A stretch of DNA of 64,000 nucleotides, taken from NCBI GenBank assembly GCA_020342235.1, contig CP073215.1, positions 1,736,001 through 1,800,000 on the forward strand, read 5' to 3'. The position numbers and the translations under genes are program-made. The notes beneath the pieces were generated by a model, which searched no databases, was not told the origin of the DNA, and saw only the letters and a list, made by a program, of their open reading frames with translations. Origin of the DNA: Saccharomycopsis phalli (lineage: Eukaryota; Ascomycota; Saccharomycetes; Ascoideales; Saccharomycopsidaceae). Positions 1 to 10,112 of this stretch are shown here, one piece after another (the stretch's first letter is position 1; every line of letters begins with the position of its first letter).

Positions 1-1127
1 GATTTTATTCTAATCAATATGTATATATATTGAAGTTAGTGTAACTGTCAAATGATTATTGCCAATGTTAGCTATTTTACAATTTTCATTGTAAAACACT
101 TCAAACTTATAATGGAAAATACCTACAATCTGAAATTTTGGCGTCCACTGTAGAAGGAATATAGATGTTGTGTTTAAGATTTTACTTTTAGATTGTAGGT
201 ATTCTGGCGTTTGTTAATTATATTTGCGCATCGTCGGTGTATTAAAGTGGCTTGTATTCAAATTCAATGCTACAGAAGTATCAGGCTTCTAAATAATGGA
301 TTTCTCTTTCCAGGAAATTATCTTGAGTTCTAATTAAATCAAGCGTTTGGATCAACAAATTTAAATTTTTTATATAATTGCAATTTGAATTGACTGTTGT
401 TCTCATTTTTCACGTTTCCATTCTTTGGTTGGTTGGAAGTTCTTAGATGTAGCCTAGAAAAGAAATTAATACTACTGGCATCTAAGTAGAGCAGATTTAT
501 TTAAGTTTCATAATGACAATCAATACAAAATTATACCTTGTCTATTTGACATGTTTTGGTGTATTAATGAATTTTGTTCTTGTGAGCATCGCTAACTTGA
601 GAATGAATCAGGCACACTTCTGCCTTGAATCCCTCAAAAGAAAATGTAACCCAAAAACTTGTGGGATAAAATATTGACAATAATTTTAAAGTATTAACCA
701 ATTCAGAATTTATATAAAAATACTAGTTAAAGTGAACATGACGAATACTATATCTGCCCAGACTCGAGTGTACACAATTCTGAAAAGGATTCCATATTAC
801 AACTATATCAAGGGGAGAATCGAAAAAAAAAACATAACGTTAAAGAAAGGTAATATTTCAATTGCAACGGATGAAAACCTGGCTTTATACGCAGAAATAA
901 AGAAGATCAACGTTTATCCTTTAACGTCCATACCGAGCTCTATAATACCAACCACTTTGACCATTACCCACTGAAGCCAACTAACGTTGGCCTATATATA
1001 TTTTCATATAATTAAATCATTCATTGGAAATTATAGCCTGGCTATGGTGCCCAGCCAGAGGGCAATGTAGATACTACTTACCCTATCTTGTACAATACCT
1101 TCAAGACTAGCAGGCGGTACTGCAGAG
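1..1127. other. Gene-poor AT-rich left edge
   Basis: I see no convincing gene here. The longest open frame with an ATG runs from 738 to 974 on the + strand (78 codons, Lys/Ile/Thr-rich). It has no recognisable motif and is about what chance would give in AT-rich DNA. The last ~100 bases serve as the promoter of the COQ11-like gene at 1128. No tRNA, LTR or tandem repeat was recognised. Confidence 0.5.
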
Positions 1128-1853
1128 ATGAATAAAATCACTGTATTTGGAGGAAATGGCCATTTGGGAAAGAGAATATGTCAGAGGGGAATTGAGTTAG
1201 GATTTAAAGTTGTCTCTGTTTCGTAAGTATCTTTTGACGAAATCGAGTGATGAGCTAATTGAAGGCGGACGGGCACTGCTCCAACCAGCGATGGGGAGTG
1301 GACCAGCAAGGTTGAATGGACAAAAGGCGACATTGAATCACCTTCAAGCTACGTGGATGCGGTAGCTGATAGTTCTGTTGTGGTGCATTCTATTGGTTTA
1401 TTATTGGAGAATTCCAATTACAAGCTGGCACTTGGAAGTGGCCTGAGCCCAACTCTGACGTATGAGAAGATAAACCACCAAAGTGCGGTGAAATTGGCCA
1501 GTTCATTGACCGGGAAACCAAAGTTTGTGTACATCAGTGCTGATTCTGGGTTTTGGCCGGTGATTCCGCGTGGATATATAAACTCGAAGCGAGCTGCTGA
1601 GTATGACTTGAGCCAAATGGGTGACTTGAGTACGTTGATTCTCCGGCCTGGATACATGTACGATGAGAAGGATACCAGCGGAATAAGATACGGTGTTAAG
1701 GAGGCGATTGGAAATGCCCGGGCAGTTCCAGGGGTTAGTTGTTTGTTACGGCCGACGATTTCGACGCAAAAGGTCGCGGAGAGCTTGTACAAGATTCTTG
1801 GGCGGAATGAGTTTAAGCGGATAGTATCACTTGAAGGGTTAAAGAATATTTAA
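1128..1853 (+). CDS. COQ11: COQ11-like NAD(P)-binding protein, one intron
   Basis: This is a two-exon gene: exon 1 is 1128-1222, a 66-nt intron spans 1223-1288 (GTAAGT donor, CAG acceptor, GCTAAT as a weak branch point), and exon 2 is 1289-1853. Splicing restores one frame of 219 residues. Exon 1 encodes a classic N-terminal Rossmann motif, GGNGHLGKR with G8-x2-G11-x2-G14. Exon 2 carries a YINSK (YxxxK) motif and LRPGYMYD. These fit the atypical short-chain dehydrogenase family of yeast YLR290C/Coq11, which acts in the mitochondrial coenzyme Q synthome; yeast Coq11 is somewhat longer (about 277 residues). Without the intron the open frame lacks both an ATG and the nucleotide-binding loop. The gene converges on the phospholipase gene, with 168 bp between stops. 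The family call is good; the exact orthologue is inferred. Confidence 0.78.
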
Positions 1854-2021
1854 GCATGCATTATTGAGTCTAGAACTGTAATTAATCAACGTGGTGTACA
1901 CTCTAGAGCATTTGGAGAAGTTGAATATAAACACGCATTAATGAATAAAAATAGAGCCGATTGATTAAACACGGCTGCGAAGTAGTTGTAAAAATAAAGA
2001 ATTAGTAGTGACAACCGAAAA

Positions 2022-3647
2022 CTAGTTGAAGCAATAATTTGTAAAGCATTGCTTACAAGTGTCTGACTGGTCAGTGTTTGAACGCTGCTGGGACCGTCGA
2101 ATAATCGCGCACGAAACACACTTTTGCCAGTTTGAGTCAGACGAAAGCTTACCCCTTGAGGCGACGTCAAACCCGTTTTGGATCATGCTCAGTCTGGCAT
2201 CAGTGCTGTAGACCAATTCAACAGTCGAGGTGTTGGATGCATATGAGTATTGGGAGTTTGGTATGTACACAACCAAAGGAGATTTCCCGGACAAGTTGCA
2301 GCCAAAGAACCTAGGCGACTTGTTCAACTGCATTGCTTGGAAAGTCTGTGGGTCAGGGACCTCAGGGAAGCTGCCATTTTGCTTGGCGTTGACTCTCTGT
2401 GAGGTTTTCCAAAGGGACTCACCGCTGGGCCAGAGATCTTCTCCCTCGGAACCGTTGTCAAACGCAAATAAGACGTCGACGCCTCGGACAATCAACGGCT
2501 CAAGCGGCAAATTTTGCAAATCCAAGCCACCATCGACCAAGGGAAGAGATTTGGCCATGCGGATTTGGTCCCAAGCGGAAAATCCAGACTGGAAAAATGG
2601 GTTTGGGCTGTAGTAGGCGACCTCGAAGAAGTTCAAGTTCAATTTGCGGACCTGGGACTTGAGAAACGCGCCAAACACCGTCAAGGAGTCAAGGGCATTT
2701 TCCTTGGCCTCGATCAAGGTGGAGAAAACCGCAGAGGAAGTGCCCATGATGAACCCTGCATTGTCGAAACCTTGCACGCACGAACCCTGGGGCTTGCCGT
2801 TGGCAAACTGGGTGCCCAAGTACTTCACATCGGTGAAGGCGTTGGTGGACTCGTCCCAGGAGCCGAACTCAAACGGATTGGTTTCCATGATGGTGGAGTT
2901 GCTGGACATGAGGTCCAGGTTGGTCTTGCCAAAACGGACGTCCGACACGGAAATCGGCATGGGAAAGCTCCCCAGCTGGAACTCGGGTCTGTCCCGCAAC
3001 GACGACCAGGTGAGCGACTTGCCAAAGTCCTCAGTCTTGAGGAAAAGCTGTCGGGACAATGCCCGGCCCCAAATGTCAATGAGCGAGACTGCGAACCCGG
3101 CTATCAGCTTCTGCGACACTTCAAAGACAATGTTTTTCCAGGCGTTGAACGTGGCCACCACATGATTGCCGCCAAACTCGTACAAGGGGAAGTTCAAGTC
3201 CCACAACCCCAAGGCAAGTACCTGGTCGATCGTGGGCCAGTCATGCATGGCAAGTGTACCCACAAGCCAGTTCCCGCCCGAGAGTCCGGCGACGTACGTC
3301 GACGCCTGGAACAAGCCGCCCAACCCGCTGGCGGACGCGTCTGGAGTCCGGCTGTCCAAAGCTGAGAACTGCCCTGCGCCGCATAGCATAGCCCGGAACC
3401 CACCGCCCAGGAACGCCAACCCAATGGAGATATCGTCCAAACTGGCGGTCTCGTTGCCAAGTTTTCCCATGAGAAACGTGGCTAGTGCCTGCTTCACTTG
3501 CGGCTTGCGTTTTTCCAACCAGGCCGTCTCCAGACTGCTGAGTCCGTCGGCTGGCCGTAGGAAAGTGTAGTCCGAGGGACAGGCGACCTCGAATGGAGCG
3601 TAGCTGGCAAACACAGCATGGAACAAAAACAACCAGACAAAGAGCAT
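2022..3647 (-). CDS. PLB: Secreted phospholipase B / lysophospholipase
   Basis: The 541-residue product belongs to the fungal phospholipase B family (cytosolic PLA2-like fold), which hydrolyses both acyl chains of phospholipids at the cell surface or outside the cell. It starts with a hydrophobic signal peptide (residues 1-14). It has the oxyanion-type GGGFRAML (81-88), the nucleophile motif GLSGGNW with Ser123, and a C-terminal LVDGG motif carrying the catalytic Asp. Several N-glycosylation sequons and a cysteine-rich end are visible. Most yeast family members continue into a Ser/Thr-rich stalk and GPI signal. This one stops right after the last cysteines, so it is probably released rather than anchored. 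The start is the ATG at 3647; the codon before it is GTG. A CTG codon at residue 39 lies at a polar position in relatives. Its promoter lies between this gene and SNF1. Confidence 0.9.
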   Translation of the reverse strand: MLFVWLFLFHAVFASYAPFEVACPSDYTFLRPADGLSSLETAWLEKRKPQVKQALATFLMGKLGNETASLDDISIGLAFLGGGFRAMLCGAGQFSALDSRTPDASASGLGGLFQASTYVAGLSGGNWLVGTLAMHDWPTIDQVLALGLWDLNFPLYEFGGNHVVATFNAWKNIVFEVSQKLIAGFAVSLIDIWGRALSRQLFLKTEDFGKSLTWSSLRDRPEFQLGSFPMPISVSDVRFGKTNLDLMSSNSTIMETNPFEFGSWDESTNAFTDVKYLGTQFANGKPQGSCVQGFDNAGFIMGTSSAVFSTLIEAKENALDSLTVFGAFLKSQVRKLNLNFFEVAYYSPNPFFQSGFSAWDQIRMAKSLPLVDGGLDLQNLPLEPLIVRGVDVLFAFDNGSEGEDLWPSGESLWKTSQRVNAKQNGSFPEVPDPQTFQAMQLNKSPRFFGCNLSGKSPLVVYIPNSQYSYASNTSTVELVYSTDARLSMIQNGFDVASRGKLSSDSNWQKCVSCAIIRRSQQRSNTDQSDTCKQCFTNYCFN

Positions 3648-3678
3648 CACCCAAGGGCAAGAAAAATGCGACGAGGCT

Positions 3679-3686
3679 TATTTATA
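3679..3686 (-). promoter_or_regulatory. TATA box of the phospholipase B gene
   Basis: The minus strand reads TATAAATA 32 bases upstream of the phospholipase ATG, in the 183-bp gap to the SNF1 stop. This is a perfect TATA element, but the transcription start is not visible. Confidence 0.5.
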
Positions 3687-3830
3687 AATGGTACCTGTCG
3701 AATGTGCCGAGCAGGAATGCATGGCCAGTAGGCTTATGCACAGCAAGATAAGCTAGGTCTACGCTAGTGCCGTGAAACCGGGCTACGGGTGGTCATTTCT
3801 CTCATAGTCTCCAGTGTATTATTAGAAGTC

Positions 3831-5714
3831 TCAGTTCTGACTATTCACTGCCAATTCCATAATCAACCGGGTGGCCAAGTGCAAAAACGGGTACGCAGAG
3901 TAACTCGACAACTGGTCGTTCTGCTCAAACTCCAAATTCTCGTCCAACGAACACTCCCACCCGTCAAACTTAAAGTCCACCAAGTAGTTGTTCGGCTCCA
4001 ACTGGAATAGCTGAATCTGCATCTTCATCAAGTCCGGAATGATCAACTCATTGTTGCTGTCCTCAGGAAGCTTCATCAGATTCTCCGTGCCAGGCTCCTG
4101 CATCTCCACATCCTCTTCGGCCTTCTTCCCAAACGTGTACGTAGCCCCAATCTCCTCCTGCTCCTGCTCCTGCTCCTTCTTCTCGTCCTCCTTCAACAAA
4201 AGCCCGCACTTCCATCGTACCCGAATCGTCCACAACTCCTCCTCCGTAGGCTTGCACCACTGCGCTCCCAAGTTCTTCAACGCCCGGTAAATCTCCCCCA
4301 TGACATCCAACGGATACGACCGCGACCGGATGCCGAAATGCCACTTGATCTTCGACTTCTTCGACGACACCGGCGGTATTCTCTTCTCAATACCAGGGTC
4401 CTGCGACATCATCGCCGCACGGTGGTATTGTGGAATAGACGTGGGCAATATCGAGATGGTCGACTTGGCATTCGCATGGTCCACCCAGTTGGTCAAGTCA
4501 TACGCCATGACATTCTTATCGGTGGAAATCTCTCGCTCATTAGTACCCGCATGTCCACTCTTGGCCCACGTAGGTGGCAACTTGGACTGCACTGTGTCAA
4601 TGGCATTGTTCCCGCTAGCCTCTGAGTACTTCTTGTTCTCGAGCAATATCTCATATGCACTGACAATCTCATTATTGTCCACCGTATTGCGTCCGTCAAC
4701 ATACTTTTGCTTCAAGATATCATACACTTCCTCCTTGTTGTATCCCATGGTAAGAATCAAGTTCTGGGCCACCTCATCGTCAATCGCAGAGCCCTTGGAC
4801 TCGTTCATTTCTTTCTTCAAATAGTCGGGGAAATCCGTCTGGAACCACTCGGTTTGCATAATTTGATCTATTGTGATACGGTTCAACGGGTCAACAATGA
4901 GCATCTTTTGTATAATCTCCTTGGACCCTTCCGACAAAAACGGAGGAATGGTAAACACACCACTACCTATTTTCTTAAACAACGCAGGAATGAAATCGTC
5001 GTCAAACGGTAGTCTGCCACACAACATAACATATAATATCACACCACATGACCACACGTCAACCTCGCTACCAGCATACAACTTCCCACTAATAACCTCA
5101 GGCGCAGCATAGTTTGGCGAGCCGCAAGAGGTCTTCAAAAAATTACCGTCAGTCATCAAGTTCGACAATCCAAAGTCAGCAATCTTAATGTTTAATTGCT
5201 CATCCAATAATAAGTTCTCAGGCTTCAAGTCTCGGTGAACAATGTTGTGTCGGTGACAGTACTCAACTGCAGAGATAATCTGGACAAAGAAACGTCTTGC
5301 CTCTGCCTCGGGCATCCGCCCCTTTTGCACAATATAGTCAAATAATTCCTTGCCAGCAAATTCCATCACCATGATAATTTCATCCTTGGACTTGATAACA
5401 TCGTACAACTTGATGATATGCGGATGTCGGAGTAACCGCAAGTAGGATATCTCCCGCTCGATTCTGCCCTGCATATCCGACTTGGCCAAAGTCTTTCGAT
5501 TAATGATCTTAAGAGCCACCCGTTGGCCGGTGGTCAAATGAAACGCCAATTTCACTTTCCCAAAGGATCCTTCTCCAAGTGTTTTGATAATCTGATATCT
5601 CCCAATCCGGTTGTGAGGATTCATCTGCTTGAGGATACTTGGGTTTATCCATGGCTGGTTAAACAGAATTTGAGGAGCCGCGTTATTCGGTGGTTGCGCC
5701 TGATTCTCTGACAT
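3831..5714 (-). CDS. SNF1: SNF1 protein kinase (AMPK alpha subunit)
   Basis: The 627-residue product is the catalytic subunit of the SNF1/AMPK kinase, which drives the response to glucose limitation. The kinase domain (about 40-290) has the glycine loop GEGSFG (47-52), catalytic Lys69, HRDLKPEN (160-167), DFG (180-182) and the activation-loop segment LKTSCGSPNYAAPE with regulatory Thr195. A UBA-like autoinhibitory segment follows (around AIDDEVAQNLILTMGY), and the C-terminus carries the regulatory region that binds the gamma and beta subunits. The long N-terminal His tract of Saccharomyces Snf1 is absent. I chose the ATG at 5714; the frame is open to 5786, but that codon is GTG. The protein is nearly identical to other fungal Snf1 over the catalytic core. 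Confidence 0.97.
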   Translation of the reverse strand: MSENQAQPPNNAAPQILFNQPWINPSILKQMNPHNRIGRYQIIKTLGEGSFGKVKLAFHLTTGQRVALKIINRKTLAKSDMQGRIEREISYLRLLRHPHIIKLYDVIKSKDEIIMVMEFAGKELFDYIVQKGRMPEAEARRFFVQIISAVEYCHRHNIVHRDLKPENLLLDEQLNIKIADFGLSNLMTDGNFLKTSCGSPNYAAPEVISGKLYAGSEVDVWSCGVILYVMLCGRLPFDDDFIPALFKKIGSGVFTIPPFLSEGSKEIIQKMLIVDPLNRITIDQIMQTEWFQTDFPDYLKKEMNESKGSAIDDEVAQNLILTMGYNKEEVYDILKQKYVDGRNTVDNNEIVSAYEILLENKKYSEASGNNAIDTVQSKLPPTWAKSGHAGTNEREISTDKNVMAYDLTNWVDHANAKSTISILPTSIPQYHRAAMMSQDPGIEKRIPPVSSKKSKIKWHFGIRSRSYPLDVMGEIYRALKNLGAQWCKPTEEELWTIRVRWKCGLLLKEDEKKEQEQEQEEIGATYTFGKKAEEDVEMQEPGTENLMKLPEDSNNELIIPDLMKMQIQLFQLEPNNYLVDFKFDGWECSLDENLEFEQNDQLSSYSAYPFLHLATRLIMELAVNSQN

Positions 5715-5846
5715 GATGACTTTGTTACTCAAAATTTGGCAATCTCGAGTGGATTCTATGCCAGCATGGTGTACGGGTGTGCTCACCTAGCTGCATCCTC
5801 GCCCAACATGGGACTACAGGTATTGCATGTTTTATTTATTACATAT

Positions 5847-8165
5847 CTATTCTAAATACTTCCGTGCTAATTCAAGGGATATTTTCATTCTTAGCGAAGA
5901 CAATATGTCACTGACTGTCTTAGGAATCGCTATCCCTGCAGATCCATTAAACTCCTGGTTGATCTTGTCCTGGTATGAGGCAAGAAATTCAAGATAGAAT
6001 TCCTGGCTAGCATCGCACGTTTTTTCAAATTTGTTCAATGTCCCGATTATTGTAATCAACTCCGATACTTCAAATAATGATATGCCTATTGTGTGGTTTG
6101 TAGTTTCAAAATTCAAGTAGAAGTACTTCAACAAAAAAAGTAGTAGCACCGGCTGGAACCTCTGAGGCATGTATGTGAAGTTGATCAACTTTATTAGATA
6201 CTTCTTAGAGTCAATATAGCTCTCTGCCTTTTCAGACAGAATGTAGTTAAACAACATCACATATGGAGCAAGAAACCTTTTGAGGACCAGATTCAACTTG
6301 AAATTTATCAATTCCGTCTTCTGTGCCTCGGTCAAGCCTAGTTGCTGAATATTTTCTGCCATGTTATCAGTGTCAATAAACAAGTCCAACGTCGAAACAC
6401 CTTCGTCGTCAGAATATTTCGCCCCTAGCTTATCTCTAAATATTTCCCAAGTGATTTTCTCAATGAGTTTCCAGTCTCCAGCTTTATTTAGACTCTCCAA
6501 GCCTTCTAGTATTAAGCCATTCTGAATGAATCCCAATCCAAACAACTTGAACAAATTATTGGATAACGTAACTAATTTATTCTCAGCACAGATACTAATC
6601 AACCACTCAGATTCATCATTGTTATCACACGGATAACCATACGGTAAAAATTCAGTCAAGAGCTGGTTGTAATTTCCAATATCCAACGACCTGAGCACCC
6701 CGACTCCAATGGGCACCAATCGTTTGTTACTGAAGCAACTCAACGCGTGATTGTATAGCAAATACTCTGTGATGGATAGGTTTTCTGAGCTTACGCCATC
6801 AAACGACGCCTCGAGAATGTTACTTAAATCTCCCCCATTTCCATTTATGTAGTCCAATTTATTATAGTCTCTAAGGAATCCCTTCGCCTCCAAGAGAACC
6901 GCCAAGTATCCCACGGAATCAGCATTCAATGACTCAAGGGATTTGAGAGCCAACAAGAAGTTATTATTCTTGATCAAGTTAAACGCAATTACTTCCCAGA
7001 CGTTGGAATAGTTTACGTCAAACTTGCCTGACTGTGTTATAATGGATAAATACTCGTCGACTAGTTTGATATTAGGTAGTTGAAATAAAAATAACCCGTT
7101 TAAAGCTTCATACCACGAGTTTGATTGTGCCAAGATCACGGACTTGGATCCCGACAATAGAGTGAATGTTGTTTTTAAGAAAGTTAAGAGCACAGGATCC
7201 TGATCACTAGCTAGTACCTCGTTAATCTGACTTATAGCTTCTGCGACATTATGTTTGAAGTTCTTGAACAAAATTTCAAACGAGCCAACATTAGAGGTAT
7301 CGAGGTACTCTGCTTTCTCGCTACCACCCCCAAAGATCTGCTTATAGTCATTCAAGAGTTTTATCAAGTATTGAAAGAGGTTGAATGCCGGCGGGTTTTC
7401 GTGCTCAAGGGCCTCGTAATTACAGTGCAACAACACGTTCAATGCCTGGTCAAATAGCCCTCTGACCAATAACTGGTTCAAAAACTTGAAAAAAAAGTCC
7501 TTGCAGTAGCAATTCTCGACGCGAAAGATTTCGTCTAGGATTTCAATTGGTGGGTTATTCAAGTCTGACTTGTTGATCCAAATGGATAAATTCTTGGTTA
7601 ACATGATATCATTTGAAAAGTAGAACGCTCTGATGAAATTCACAACGTTCAAGTAGTCTCTAAGATCGTAGATTTGCACCTTGTCGGCAATCTCCTCGCT
7701 ATCTTCTACTTTATCAATTTGCTTGTTGATCAAAAGCTCCAATGTCTCACTGTACGCGTCAATCGCAGTGTAGAGAATTCTCTCCTGGGTCTTTCTAGCT
7801 TCTATGTTTGCGTTGCGTAATCCTATTTCTGCCAAGCTGGTTGGATACTTGTAGTTACCAAGATTGACGAATACTTCATACAACTCGGTCAAATATTGTA
7901 TGTAGTCCTGGTCGACATCCGATAGGGATCCTATGATATCCACCGGCTCCAATTTGAAGTCGTCTTCGTATGGCTTTATCTCATTAACAAAGTTAATGTC
8001 CCCATTGGCAATGTACAAGAAACCATCGTCGCTGTTTGGCTTAAACCGGAACTTCAAGCATCTCTTGGAGTCGTTGAACACAGAAAGAGAGTCTTCACCT
8101 TCAGGGATCAATGGGTTATTTAGTCGGGACAATATCACCTGAGATACTGGGTCTATTTCATTCAT
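5847..8165 (-). CDS. NUP85: Nucleoporin Nup85 (Y-complex)
   Basis: The 772-residue, mostly helical protein matches Nup85, a scaffold component of the Nup84/Y-shaped subcomplex of the nuclear pore. The N-terminal segment (KRCLKFRFKP through FLYIANGDINFVNEI) fits the beta-blade that Nup85 inserts into the Seh1 propeller. The rest is an alpha-solenoid without catalytic motifs. An upstream in-frame ATG at 8300 would add 45 residues, hydrophobic and unlike the family, so the ATG at 8165 is preferred. The gene lies head-to-tail with SNF1 and LEU4 on the same strand. Identification rests on overall resemblance and length (Saccharomyces Nup85 is 744 residues). Confidence 0.85.
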   Translation of the reverse strand: MNEIDPVSQVILSRLNNPLIPEGEDSLSVFNDSKRCLKFRFKPNSDDGFLYIANGDINFVNEIKPYEDDFKLEPVDIIGSLSDVDQDYIQYLTELYEVFVNLGNYKYPTSLAEIGLRNANIEARKTQERILYTAIDAYSETLELLINKQIDKVEDSEEIADKVQIYDLRDYLNVVNFIRAFYFSNDIMLTKNLSIWINKSDLNNPPIEILDEIFRVENCYCKDFFFKFLNQLLVRGLFDQALNVLLHCNYEALEHENPPAFNLFQYLIKLLNDYKQIFGGGSEKAEYLDTSNVGSFEILFKNFKHNVAEAISQINEVLASDQDPVLLTFLKTTFTLLSGSKSVILAQSNSWYEALNGLFLFQLPNIKLVDEYLSIITQSGKFDVNYSNVWEVIAFNLIKNNNFLLALKSLESLNADSVGYLAVLLEAKGFLRDYNKLDYINGNGGDLSNILEASFDGVSSENLSITEYLLYNHALSCFSNKRLVPIGVGVLRSLDIGNYNQLLTEFLPYGYPCDNNDESEWLISICAENKLVTLSNNLFKLFGLGFIQNGLILEGLESLNKAGDWKLIEKITWEIFRDKLGAKYSDDEGVSTLDLFIDTDNMAENIQQLGLTEAQKTELINFKLNLVLKRFLAPYVMLFNYILSEKAESYIDSKKYLIKLINFTYMPQRFQPVLLLFLLKYFYLNFETTNHTIGISLFEVSELITIIGTLNKFEKTCDASQEFYLEFLASYQDKINQEFNGSAGIAIPKTVSDILSSLRMKISLELARKYLE

Positions 8166-8342
8166 GTGGTTGACTGGTGTGTGTAAACACTGAGCGAAAA
8201 TTTGGGTGGTGCGCCAGGGCTGCAGTGCAGGTATATGCCTGGGGTACCAAAGGACGAATATATTGCTAGTGCAACAATCACTGAACAAAAGAAAAACCAT
8301 TTGGCTACAAAATGTAATGTCCTACTAGATATCAACTATAAA

Positions 8343-10112
8343 CTATTTTTTTCCAGAGATCATTCCCTGGTCGAGCATCCAGTTGGTGACACTAAGCAAA
8401 GCCAAGATTGATGCTTGAGACACATCGTTGTGAACACCGACACCAAAGCGTTTGATTGTCTCGCCGTTGTGGACAAAACTCAATTGGATGTAAGAAGCGG
8501 CTTCCGAGACACTGTGGTCTTTACCCAAGGTATGCTCGGAGAAGTTTTCGACCTGCAACTTGGAGATGTCAAAAGTCTTGGAGATGGCGTCGACAAAGGA
8601 GGAGATTGGACCGTTACCAAGTCCGCTGACCTTGATTGCTTCGTTGTCGAGGACCAAGTCTGCGTCGATTTTCTTGTTTTGGAGGTTTCCTCCGAGACCA
8701 GATGACCCGAAGCTGAAGTCCACGAGCGAGATTCTGTTGCTTGGGCCCAAGTAGTATTCCTTCTGGAAGAGCTTGATGATTTCCTGGGGCTTCAATTCAC
8801 GGCCCAAGGAGTCTGCTGTGGTCTGGACCACGTTGGAGAAGGAAACTTGCAACGGTCTTGGGAGGTCCAAAGCCAATGCACGGAGGATGATCCAGGCGGC
8901 TCCGCCCTTTCCGGATTGCGAGTTGACTCTGATGACGGCCTCGTAGTCTCTTCCAATGTCCTTTGGATCCAATGGCAAGTATGGGATCTTCCAGAACTTG
9001 TCGCCCTCGACTCTTCGCTTGTCCTGGGCGACAAATCCCTTTTTGATGGCGTCCTGGTGGGATCCGCTAAAGGCAGACACCACAAGAGAGCCTCCGTAAG
9101 GCGCCCGCTCGTTGACTGGGATCTTGTTGCACTTCTCGACGACCTCGATGATGGACTCCAAGTCGGAGAAGTCGAGGTTTGGCGAGATTCCGTGAGTGTA
9201 GAGGTTCAATCCAAGAGTGACAATGTCGACGTTTCCGGTCCGCTCGCCGTTTCCAAACACACAGCCCTCGACTCTGTCGGCGCCAGCCAACATGCCAAGC
9301 TCTGTTGCTGCGACACCGCACCCACGGTCGTTGTGGCAATGCAACGACACGCTGATACAGTCACGGTTCTTGATGTGGGTACAGAAGTACTCCACCTGGT
9401 CGGCGTAAACATTTGGCAAGTTCATTTCCACGGTAGCAGGCAAGTTGAAGATAATCTTTTGTTCCTTGGTTGGGCCCCAGGCTTCCAGGACCGCGTCGCA
9501 AATTTCCACCACAAATTCCGGATCAGAGTCGCTAAAAGTCTCTGGCGAGAACTCGTAGCTCCAGTTGGTACCCACAGTCAGCGGATCGTCCTTGGTGAGC
9601 GACCGCACAAGCTTAGTGGCCTCAACGGCCTTTTCAATCGCCTCGGCCCGAGTCATGTTGAACACGACCTCACGGAACAAGTCCGACGTCGCCAAGTACA
9701 CGTGGATGATTGCGTTCTTCGCGCCCTTCAAGGACTCCACGGTCCGACGGATAAGATGGTCCCGCGACTGCGTGAGCACCTGGATGGTGACGTCCTCAGG
9801 ACAGTTTTCGACTGCGTACCGAGTGAAGTCAAAGTCGGTTTGCGAGGCAGATGGGAAAGCCACCTCGATTTCCTTGAAGCCAATGTCAAGCAACTTGTGG
9901 AAGTACAACTTCTTTTCCTCGACGCTCATTGGGTCTGGGAGCGACTGGTTCCCGTCTCTGAGATCGGTGCTGAGCCATCTAGGCGCTTTTTCAATTTGCT
10001 TGTTTGGCCAGGTCCGTTGCGGGAAGTGGATCTTCTTCTGGCGAATGTACTTTGCCGAAGGGTTTCTAAGCATATTGGTATACTTTGGGGAGTTCCGTGC
10101 ACAGCATTCCAT
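8343..10112 (-). CDS. LEU4: 2-isopropylmalate synthase
   Basis: The 589-residue enzyme catalyses the committed step of leucine synthesis, condensing acetyl-CoA with 2-oxoisovalerate. The catalytic TIM barrel shows STDLRDGNQSL (around 48-58), the metal-binding HCHND (258-262) and GNGERTGN (287-294). A C-terminal regulatory domain for leucine feedback covers roughly 430-580. The N-terminus is short. The ScLeu4 mitochondrial presequence is missing, and the ATG at 10112 sits only 13 residues ahead of the Met (codon at 10073) that matches the start of the cytosolic short form of yeast Leu4. This copy may therefore be largely cytosolic. Translation could begin at either ATG. The upstream region contains a direct repeat of GATGCCAGTG and a minisatellite. 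Confidence 0.96.
   Translation of the reverse strand: MECCARNSPKYTNMLRNPSAKYIRQKKIHFPQRTWPNKQIEKAPRWLSTDLRDGNQSLPDPMSVEEKKLYFHKLLDIGFKEIEVAFPSASQTDFDFTRYAVENCPEDVTIQVLTQSRDHLIRRTVESLKGAKNAIIHVYLATSDLFREVVFNMTRAEAIEKAVEATKLVRSLTKDDPLTVGTNWSYEFSPETFSDSDPEFVVEICDAVLEAWGPTKEQKIIFNLPATVEMNLPNVYADQVEYFCTHIKNRDCISVSLHCHNDRGCGVAATELGMLAGADRVEGCVFGNGERTGNVDIVTLGLNLYTHGISPNLDFSDLESIIEVVEKCNKIPVNERAPYGGSLVVSAFSGSHQDAIKKGFVAQDKRRVEGDKFWKIPYLPLDPKDIGRDYEAVIRVNSQSGKGGAAWIILRALALDLPRPLQVSFSNVVQTTADSLGRELKPQEIIKLFQKEYYLGPSNRISLVDFSFGSSGLGGNLQNKKIDADLVLDNEAIKVSGLGNGPISSFVDAISKTFDISKLQVENFSEHTLGKDHSVSEAASYIQLSFVHNGETIKRFGVGVHNDVSQASILALLSVTNWMLDQGMISGKK

Noticed and set aside
738-974. 78-codon small ORF near the left edge
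   Set aside because: No motif, and a size expected by chance in AT-rich DNA; mentioned but not called a gene.
2514-3365. A 283-codon + frame opposite phospholipase B
   Set aside because: It is the antisense shadow of a GC-rich conserved gene with active-site motifs on the minus strand.
5715-5786. N-terminal extension of SNF1
   Set aside because: The upstream codon is GTG; the first ATG is at 5714.
8166-8300. Upstream ATG for NUP85
   Set aside because: The 45 added residues are hydrophobic and unlike Nup85 N-termini.
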